Shown here: positions 9,801 to 15,258 of the stretch, one piece after another | Layout of the letters: each line of letters starts with the position of its first letter | How positions within the stretch are numbered: position 1 is the stretch's first letter | NCBI RefSeq assembly: GCF_000275845.1 | Contig: NW_006766905.1 | Location: 89,737-104,994, forward strand | Direction: 5' to 3' | Source of the DNA: Dichomitus squalens LYAD-421 SS1 | Lineage: Eukaryota > Basidiomycota > Agaricomycetes > Polyporales > Polyporaceae | Length of the DNA stretch: 15,258 nt | Program-made: the position numbers and the translations under genes | Notes under the pieces: model-generated | What the model saw: the letters and a program-made list of their open reading frames with translations, nothing else | The model's database searches: none | Told to the model about the DNA's origin: nothing

Positions 9801-10246
9801 ACGAATGAGGATTTCAGCGTATCAGTGACGGTGCACAACACCGGCGATAGGGATGGAAAGGAGGTCGTTCAGGTGCGTTATTTCTTCCAATTCTGTCGAC
9901 TAGCATGCGGCTGCCTGCTCAATGGACGTAATCCTCTGAATGGCATAGGTGTACGCGACGGACGTCGTCTCCTCCGTCGTGACACCAAATCAAGAGCTAG
10001 TAGGATTCCAGAAGGTGGACCTTGCGTACGTCCGCTGCCCTCGCTTGTGCTATTGAACTCTTATATTCACACGCATTTCATCACGACAGCTCCGGAGAGT
10101 CGAAGACAGTAACGATCAACGTGAACTCATCCCAACTCGCTTTGTGGTCGCTGAGAAACAGCTGGGTCGTCGAGTCCGGGACTTTCGCGATCAAAGTCGG
10201 GACCAGTGACCAGACGTTCTTGAATACGACTTTGACGGTGCAGTAG
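6840..10246 (+). CDS. Secreted GH3 beta-glucosidase-type glycoside hydrolase, 15 exons
   Basis: Exons: 6840-7063, 7115-7193, 7249-7607, 7669-7803, 7857-7996, 8049-8065, 8119-8386, 8443-8618, 8682-9069, 9213-9302, 9425-9552, 9609-9676, 9767-9872, 9949-10025 and 10090-10246; together 803 aa. MRVLALALLPLFSVVAA is a signal peptide. The GH3 TIM-barrel follows, with SIWGGYLTPWDKFVF, QSEGLHGF, RWGRVEENFGEDPFL (207-221) and CKHFAAFG (253-260); YWVTADAGSVDLL places the nucleophile Asp at about D332. The alpha/beta sandwich domain contains GEHVDLSDLGL, where E551 is the candidate acid/base. FGDVNPSGKLPVSFP and WSFGHGLSYTTFNYT precede a fibronectin-III-like domain ending FLNTTLTVQ. Expected role: release of glucose from beta-glucosides outside the cell; specificity cannot be read from sequence. 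Intron 11 (9553-9608) must be GC-AG to keep frame; introns 9 and 10 (143 and 122 bp) are the longest, and exon 6 is 17 nt. Divergent from the GH92 gene. Confidence 0.93.
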
Positions 10247-10927
10247 GCGGTGGAGCCGCAGACATGCTGTGCGTGTGCGATGCATTCGGAACAATGTTGT
10301 ACATCTACCTTGCAATGATGCTCGTCGAGGCGAGTCCTGCCAAGTTTACTTAATAGAGCGGCATATCAAAATCCTACGGCGCAAGCCTGATTGGTCTCGG
10401 TTCGCGCTGAAAGACGTCCTCGGTCTGTTGACTCAGACCGGCGTCTTAGCTATTTGATACTAGTCCTGAGCTCCTAGATGACGGCCGACGATTCCCATCC
10501 TGCAATCGGCCTGTACGAGCGCGTGCTCCTCTCTGCACGCTCCTTATGGTACGCAAAACCGATCTTAGCCAGTATCGTTCGGGTTGCGATCGGGTCTTCT
10601 ACGACTCCTAAAGATACGATCTACAGAATTCCCTGTCCTTTTGCGAGGTCGTGAATGTGATATCTGCTCTCTTCGACAACTAATGGCTCATCTATCTGCA
10701 GCGTCTTGGGGCTCTAACTCGTACTCCCACTCCTCCCGATGGAGGTCATCAGCGCGCACTGGTTCGCCGAAGGAAGCTAAGCTGAACGTCGAAGCGTGCT
10801 GCGAGCGCTCATGCTGGAAATAGAGACATGTCGAAGGCATACATTGCAAAACCGGAACCCTCATAACTTCATTCTTTTCCGGGATACTCGACTAATCCGA
10901 GAACAGCGGCTGTGCCCACGGAAAAAG
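10247..10927. other. Intergenic region between convergent GH3 gene and orphan gene
   Basis: The stretch holds the 3' flanks of both convergent genes. The only clear structure is the stem-loop at 10406-10450. Frames of up to about 79 codons on the plus strand show no family resemblance and are taken as chance. Confidence 0.5.
10406..10450. repeat. Two-tier stem-loop downstream of the GH3 gene
   Basis: CGGTCTG (10421-10427) pairs perfectly with CAGACCG (10434-10440) around a six-base loop. The outer arms AAGACG (10411-10416) and CGTCTT (10442-10447) pair across an asymmetric internal loop, and GCT (10406-10408) pairs with AGC (10448-10450). It begins 160 bp after the GH3 stop, so it may lie in the 3' untranslated region or near the transcript end. 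Confidence 0.55.
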
Positions 10928-12542
10928 TCAGCCAAGGTCTTTCGACGGCGAGGAGGTGTCGCAGCGCAGACCTTGCATCCGTTGTCCGTCTATCTCGATG
11001 TCTTGCGTTGTGACATTGATTTTACCTTCACGTTGAAGTCTCTCTAGGGCGCTCAGGACCTCGCCGGCCTCGCAAGGAGGCACCTCGTCGTGATCCGGAT
11101 CCTGCAGTCGACGATGAGCTTCAGTATTCACGCTCGAAGTCAAACCCATTGACAGCGCTTACAAATAACCCGTAGAATTGTTCCGACGATGCCACAGCGA
11201 CGCAAGCACCAGGCTGCTGGCCTAACATGAAGTCTAGGAGGTACTCGACGGCATCATCGCGTACCGGCAAGTCCTGCACAATTGTGGGCTCAGGTGGAGG
11301 GGAATATAGTAGAAGGATGAGCGAGCATGCGCACGCCTATTGATAGCATCTTTGTGTCTTCCGGCGCGTTGAACAGGTAGTCGGTAAGGAGCTTGGTTGC
11401 AGATGCGATAAAGCCGGGTGCTTGCGGCCGAAACTTAGCCTCAACGTATTGGACGAGGACGTAACTACCTGCACCATCGTGTATCTTGTGGGGCCGAAAG
11501 CAGCAAGGTCGGTGTCAGGTGTGCGAGGCGGAAGGTGGTGGCGTGGCTTACCCGAGGGCTGACCTTGTAAATGAGCACGAGGGGCGGGCCTCTGACTTCC
11601 CGGTCTGTTAGACAAGCGTGTTTGGACAAGTAGTGACGGAAGAAGCCTAGGAAGTCGAGCATGACGTTCACTGGGAACATTCGACTGTGCGGGTCGTGTG
11701 TGCTGATACATGCGAGGATGCGGGTCACGTTGTTACGTTAGTCTCAATCTAGAGAGCGGGACGAAGGATCGAAAAGGCTTACTCTTGTAGGCTCATACAA
11801 ATATGCGGCTCCACTCCAACTTTCGGATCGACATACATATCTCCAAAGAGATGGGGCCCGAATTGTCCTTCATACCACGTAGGGAGGTAGGGCATGCAGC
11901 AAGTCTCGAATTCATTCCGGACGTTCACCAGACCTACTTTGACCCATCTAGAGTCATAAAGGTCTTGAGTCGTCGTAGGGATATTGCACAGAGGGAGGCG
12001 AGTTGTGAATTCGTGCGCGACCTTGAAGAAGCCCAGCAGGCAGTGGTCGGAATTGATATACATTGTCAAGGAGCGCCCCTGGCGTCTGGGCCAGGTACGC
12101 TCCACCGAATTGGCGACGGTGTTGCATAAAGCTGGGTTTGGAGACATGTAGAATGAGTGGCGTAAATGGGTGTCGTTCTGTTAGGGAGACAGGACGGGTA
12201 TTTAACTGGTGAAGGATGCGTCTCTCACAATAGAATGAGGTATTTGGCAGGTGACAGCGAGTGACAAACTGGAGACAAGAGGCAATAGTGACAATTGCTT
12301 GAGTCCCCGATCACCATCCGCCTGTGCCAAGCGTCAGTCTTGTCGGAGGAGTAGCTCTCATAGTATTCGACTTTGAAATAGCCTGATGGGATTCATACCT
12401 GGGAGCGAAGTGAGACATTGACCTCATGAGCTACCGTCTTTTGTCCACGAATGACAGCCTGGTCGATGCGTCAAATCCATATCCATTGTATAAGCAATTG
12501 ACGAGACAGACATTCCGCGCACACACTCACCAAGCTCATCAT
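10928..12542 (-). CDS. Unrecognised protein, 8 exons, 381 aa
   Basis: I do not recognise this family. Exons in transcript order: 12542-12531, 12458-12399, 12321-12229, 12177-11783, 11702-11552, 11484-11335, 11273-11163 and 11101-10928. Introns are 51-80 bp, GT-AG, and all phases agree. Intron 4 (11703-11782) carries a CTAAC branch site. The protein starts MMSLAVIRGQKTVAHEVNV; about residues 34-47 are Leu/Val-rich (LSLLPLVSSLSLAV), too short to call a membrane segment with confidence. Later stretches include YMSPNPALCNTVANSVERTW, YINSDHCLLGFFKVAHEFTT, YVLVQYVEAKFRPQAPGFI and a C-terminal part with EVLSALERLQREGKINVTTQ. It looks globular, with several Cys and His but no zinc-binding spacing I can name. 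TATAAGTA at 12614-12607 lies 65 bp before the ATG. Exons 4-8 are the best supported; the 12-nt first exon is the weakest point, and M at 12147 is an alternative start (316 aa). Confidence 0.62.
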
Positions 12543-12606
12543 TTTGACTCGCCCCTCTCACGGCTCGACGCCACTACGGTGCTCTCAATCTCTGTGCCCG
12601 ACTCGT

Positions 12607-12614
12607 TACTTATA
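12607..12614 (-). promoter_or_regulatory. TATA box of the orphan gene
   Basis: TATAAGTA on the minus strand, 65 bp upstream of the proposed ATG at 12542. It supports the 5' exons of the model rather than a start at 12147. Confidence 0.4.
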
Positions 12615-12861
12615 GTCCTGAAGGCGGTCTACTGACACCCCAGAGTCGCATGTCTGCAACTTCTTCTGGATTCCGGTCGGCTCTGAGCGTTCACGAGAAT
12701 GTGGGAGCGGCCGATGACATGGTAGCTGTCCGACTATTGTTGCGCTGCAAACGTAATGGAGATGAACATGAACAGCGACCCGGGCCAGCGCTGGCGGCAG
12801 CGCGAGTGTGGATCCGGATGTGGTCTGTGCGCTTGGCGACGCCGGCCCGGCACGGAGTCTC

Positions 12862-12888
12862 ATTGGTCGGCGTTGCAGTATATAAAGG
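12862..12888 (+). promoter_or_regulatory. CCAAT box plus TATATAAAGG core promoter
   Basis: ATTGG (CCAAT on the minus strand, 12862-12866) is followed 12 bp later by TATATAAAGG at 12879-12888, the best TATA box in the window. It points rightward into an ATG-free, pyrimidine-rich leader. Confidence 0.45.
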
Positions 12889-13355
12889 CTCTGCAGACCT
12901 GTCCGAGTCCTCGACTGCAATCCCTGTCGACTCCTCTAGTAACTGTCACCTCCTATTCTCACCTTTGTCCTTCTCACCCTTGTCTTTGTCTCAAATAAGG
13001 GTATCGTGACCTCGGCCGCTCGCTCCCTTACCGTACAAGTTCACGTTCTCTCGCTTTTGTCTGTTACCGTTCCTCTCGAACTTGCCCCGAGCTTCGCGGG
13101 TGTGCCGCCCATGTTTTTGATCCTGTCTGTAGAACCAGAGCTGATGGGCGTCAGAATGGGACCTGGGTCGACCTGCGATATCCGCGTCGTTGGAGAGGCA
13201 TCGTTTGAAGTCGCGGTGACGGGTGTGAAGCGGTCGATATCGCTTTGTCAAGGGATGGAATAGCACAAGACCCGTTCAACTCAGTGCTGTAGCATATTGC
13301 GAAAGATGTGTGCATTCATATTCTACGAGCCGATGACACCGTAAACGTTGCCGCC

Positions 13356-14340
13356 CTACTTGCGCTGGACATTTAAAGGTCTACACGTTGCAAGACATGG
13401 TGAATTGCTCTCCCAGCAAGAGGCGCAGTGGGTGTCATTCATGCTCTCGAGCCCCACCTCTACCTTTGCCTCTTCAAGCCGGGATGGTTCCTTATCCTCC
13501 GTGGGCGCCCATTCCATGTCCGGGTCAGGGGTGTCAAGATGGACCGGCTCTGCTAAGGACGCGAAAGAGCGTGGGAGCGAGCAATTGCCAGACTGGACTT
13601 GTGTGGCAAAGTGGATTGCAAGGGACGCAGATGCATCCGACTGGCGAGCGGAATCGTAGTCGACTTGGCGCAGACTGAGGATGAAGCGTGAAAGGAGGAT
13701 TGAAGTGAGCCTATTTTTGTGTTCGCGGTGTGCGTGCGTGCAGGTCAGCAGCATATTCACATCTGCTAGCAGGCGAAGCGGAACGTACGCGTCTGCAAAC
13801 ATGCCCGCAGGTGTTGTGGTGGATCCAAACTCTTTGCGCTGTTCATGGGACCGCTGGTGAGAAATCTATATAAGCAACGAAACAGTGGCGAGAGGTACCT
13901 CAATGCTTTCAAAGCCAAAGTCGATGGTGTTGAATGATGCAATCACCCTGAACAGCGGTGGGCACAAAGTCGGACACATGAATGGCTGGAACCATACGAC
14001 CACTCACAAGAAATAAAGACTTTCTGAGCATCGATTTCATCCGCAGACTAGCGTTAGCCTATTCTGTCTTCCCAACGGAAGACATACGCACCAGTGTAGA
14101 ACATAACAGAGGTCAGAGAAGGTCCTATCTCGACGTCACGAAGGACCCTTAGGGTTGGGTGTGCATAGCGCAAAGTTATGATGAAAACGATGCATTCCTC
14201 TATGATGGTACTTCCACGGGCCAAAAGCATGACTGGACATAGATGCGTTAGTAAACGTCAATCGTTGCTGTCGTTCTCTCTCACGCCTACATACGTGCGA
14301 GGTGAATCCAGGAGCATGCATACCGGGTACAACATGTATA
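13356..14340 (-). pseudogene. 5'-truncated fungal seven-helix membrane protein (type with N-terminal DUF6533)
   Basis: Exons recovered in transcript order: 14340-14295 (least certain), 14232-14092, 14023-14008, 13947-13899, 13853-13789 and 13710-13356; together 223 codons in one frame. The intron before 14232 ends with a CTAAC branch site and CCAG acceptor. The joined protein has a hydrophobic segment (STIIEECIVFIITL), then SLTSVMFYTESLYFLVIAS, aligning with the LLLRDGTLYFL region that I recall for this family, then ADALTSILLSRFILSLRQV and a polar, acidic C-terminal tail. That order (late transmembrane helices, LTSIL-SRF, cytoplasmic tail) is what DUF6533-bearing basidiomycete proteins show. 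The DUF6533 domain and first helices should lie above 14340, but that DNA runs within about 100 bp into palindromic repeats and I find no matching frame. Introns of 45 and 113 or 54 bp at the 5' side are uncertain. It could be an intact gene with unusual 5' exons. Confidence 0.52.
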
Positions 14341-14439
14341 CTCACGTTATTTGGAGTCTCATAGGAGTGTGTAACTTCAGGCCACAATTATATGGCTGGG
14401 GTTGGTTTTCTGCATCAGCAAAATGTCATGGTCTTGAAT

Positions 14440-14625
14440 GTGGTCTTGGGGTACTTGGCCAAGTACTCCAAGACCACCAAGTACTCCAAGTACATCAAGA
14501 CCAATGGACTTGGTCAAGACCGTTGGTCTTGGCCAAGCCGGGTGGGTGGTCTTGGCCAAGACCATTGGTCTTGACCAAGACCACTAAGACCATTCCAAGA
14601 CCAGAATCAAGACCAGAGCCAAGTA
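14440..14625. repeat. Palindrome cluster built on CTTGGCCAAG and AAGACC
   Basis: AAGACC or its complement GGTCTT occurs about a dozen times in this stretch. Nested inverted repeats include 14440-14477 (38 bp, arms complementary except one G/T pair), 14509-14537 (13-bp arms with one T/G pair around GTT), 14547-14564 (18 bp, perfect) and 14567-14582 (7-bp arms). An 18-bp unit starting AAGTACTCCAAG is repeated in tandem at 14461-14478 and 14479-14496 (15 of 18 identical). The motif returns at the right edge of the window (15242-15258), so the cluster may flank a larger repeat unit. Frames that cross it are low-complexity and not coding. Confidence 0.8.
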
Positions 14626-14745
14626 CATGCTAGAAGCTCATGCTATAAAAGACTATAGCTCAGTTTTAAGTTGGATCATATCAGACATAGTTAGTCTCTA
14701 GCATGGTGATGTACAGCAATACAATGATTAGCGGATATGTGAAGG

Positions 14746-14824
14746 AAAAAAAAAGACACCAGCTAAGATTGAACCAGCAACCTCTAGCACTGCCATATTC
14801 AACCACCATTTAGACCACTGCACC
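14746..14824 (-). ncRNA. tRNA-like Pol III unit (tRNA pseudogene or tRNA-derived SINE head)
   Basis: On the minus strand the sequence starts GGTGCAG, followed by an A-box-like TGGTCTAAATGG (14817-14806) and a B-box GGTTCAATC (14775-14767). The B-box lies in a clean T-arm: GCTGG, loop TTCAATC, TTAGC (14778-14762; five pairs, two of them G-T). The first seven bases can pair with TGGTGTC (14761-14755) at six of seven positions, mostly by wobble. Nine T residues (14754-14746) follow at once, as in a Pol III terminator. A normal D-stem and anticodon stem are not evident, so it is not a functional tRNA; a SINE head or decayed tRNA copy is more likely. Confidence 0.55.
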
Positions 14825-14847
14825 ATATTGACTTGTAGATAGATACG

Positions 14848-14869
14848 TGCACCATAAATATATGGTGCA
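14848..14869. repeat. Interrupted palindrome TGCACCATA / TATGGTGCA
   Basis: Nine-base arms, TGCACCATA (14848-14856) and TATGGTGCA (14861-14869), are perfectly complementary around AATA. The same nine bases also occur at 14819-14827, across the 5' end of the tRNA-like unit. Confidence 0.6.
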
Positions 14870-15258
14870 TTTGGTTGGACTTGGAAAGAATTGTCACTAC
14901 TCAGTACTGCAACAATGCAGTTTCAAGGCTAGTAGTGTTACCTGTTATGAAGTTAAGGGCCACTAGACTTCTATTGATCACTACTGTACCCTGCAATAGC
15001 ATATGTAGGGTTGTCATTCTAATATTGTAGTGCTATAATGGAAGTAACATGGTCTTTAAGCATTGAACACTATAGTAGGTCTCATGACCATTCTTATCTT
15101 GAACATATACACAATTATGCAGTTTATAAGATCATTACTAGACCATATCCTTATATGATCTAGATACTCTTATATTGATTTAGACAAGTTGACCCTTAAC
15201 TCTAAGTTGCTTAAGCACTTAAAGACAATAGTCTTCACTCTAAGACCGTGGTCTTGGC

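Larger units (their letters stand above)
12543..13355. other. Promoter-like region without a convincing gene
   Basis: The left part is the upstream region of the minus-strand orphan gene. In the plus direction there is a CCAAT box in reverse (ATTGG, 12862-12866) and a near-ideal TATATAAAGG (12879-12888), followed by more than 220 nt with no ATG and CT-rich runs, resembling a fungal 5' leader. The first ATG, at 13111, opens a 50-codon frame (to 13263) with no recognisable family. On the minus strand an open frame without an initiating ATG (13247-13044) encodes a Ser/Thr/Pro-rich stretch. Neither can be called a gene from sequence alone. Confidence 0.4.
14641..15258. repeat. AT-rich, CpG-depleted repeat-like DNA
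   Basis: No gene is visible. Only three CpG dinucleotides occur in 618 bp (14732, 14846 and 15247), against many per 100 bp in the genes to the left. TG, CA and TA steps are abundant, the pattern left by deamination of methylated cytosines in silenced repeats. The stretch contains the tRNA-like unit at 14755-14824, a 22-bp interrupted palindrome (14848-14869), and ends in the AAGACCGTGGTCTTGGC motif shared with the palindrome cluster. Confidence 0.65.

Noticed and set aside
12147..12177. ATG at 12147 as start of the orphan gene
   Set aside because: Three upstream exons join in phase 0 with good splice sites and a TATA box; kept only as an alternative.
12302..12385. Alternative exon reading GYFKVEYYESYSSDKTDAW upstream of the orphan gene
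   Set aside because: It looks protein-like, but I found no donor and acceptor that join it in phase to the next exon, whereas the chosen path fits throughout.
14147..14158. CCCTTAGGGTTGGG as a telomere-like sequence
   Set aside because: Only one TTAGGG unit; no array, so no telomere or interstitial telomeric repeat.
14440..14625. CRISPR-like array
   Set aside because: Repeats are overlapping palindromes without regular spacers, and the genome is eukaryotic.
14178..14633. 151-codon plus-strand frame across the palindrome cluster
   Set aside because: Low-complexity translation of the repeat and antisense to the truncated membrane-protein gene.

Overview
The window looks like genomic DNA of a filamentous basidiomycete, probably an Agaricomycete and plausibly a wood-decay polypore; the exact genus is inference. 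The protein genes are cut by many short introns (mostly 45-80 bp, GT-AG), codons are GC-rich at the third position, and the recognisable families (secreted GH92 and GH3 glycoside hydrolases, a DUF1932 dehydrogenase, a fungal multi-pass membrane protein) fit that group. All gene models were built by hand from reading frame, splice sites and family resemblance; no search was run.

Layout. 1-219 (minus): open frame running off the left edge, Ser/Arg/Pro-rich, possibly the start of a retroelement gag-like protein, with a leader containing a strong hairpin. 220-1536: no convincing gene. 1558-2672 (plus): three-exon 6-phosphogluconate-dehydrogenase-like/DUF1932 protein, 323 aa. 2936-5966 (minus): 13-exon secreted GH92 alpha-mannosidase, 778 aa. 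5967-6839: intergenic region between divergent genes. 6840-10246 (plus): 15-exon secreted GH3 beta-glucosidase-type enzyme, 803 aa, with one GC-AG intron. 10247-10927: 3' flank with a stem-loop. 10928-12542 (minus): eight-exon gene for an unrecognised 381-aa protein. 12543-13355: promoter-rich stretch (TATA boxes facing both ways, CCAAT box) without a convincing gene on the plus side. 13356-14340 (minus): the 3' two-fifths or so of a fungal seven-helix membrane protein of the kind that carries DUF6533 at its N-terminus; its 5' part is missing next to repeats. 14440-14625: dense cluster of palindromes built on CTTGGCCAAG/AAGACC. 14641-15258: AT-rich DNA with only three CpG dinucleotides, a tRNA-like Pol III unit, and a second copy of the palindrome motif at the right edge.

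How the parts may work together. The GH92 and GH3 genes are divergent, both products begin with a signal peptide, and they share an 873-bp intergenic region, so co-regulated release of mannose and glucose from extracellular or cell-wall glycans is a reasonable inference. The right end appears to be a decaying repeat island that has removed the start of a membrane-protein gene. No unmistakably new system is visible. The best leads are the orphan eight-exon gene, the palindrome cluster with CpG-depleted flank and tRNA-like unit, and the divergent hydrolase pair.
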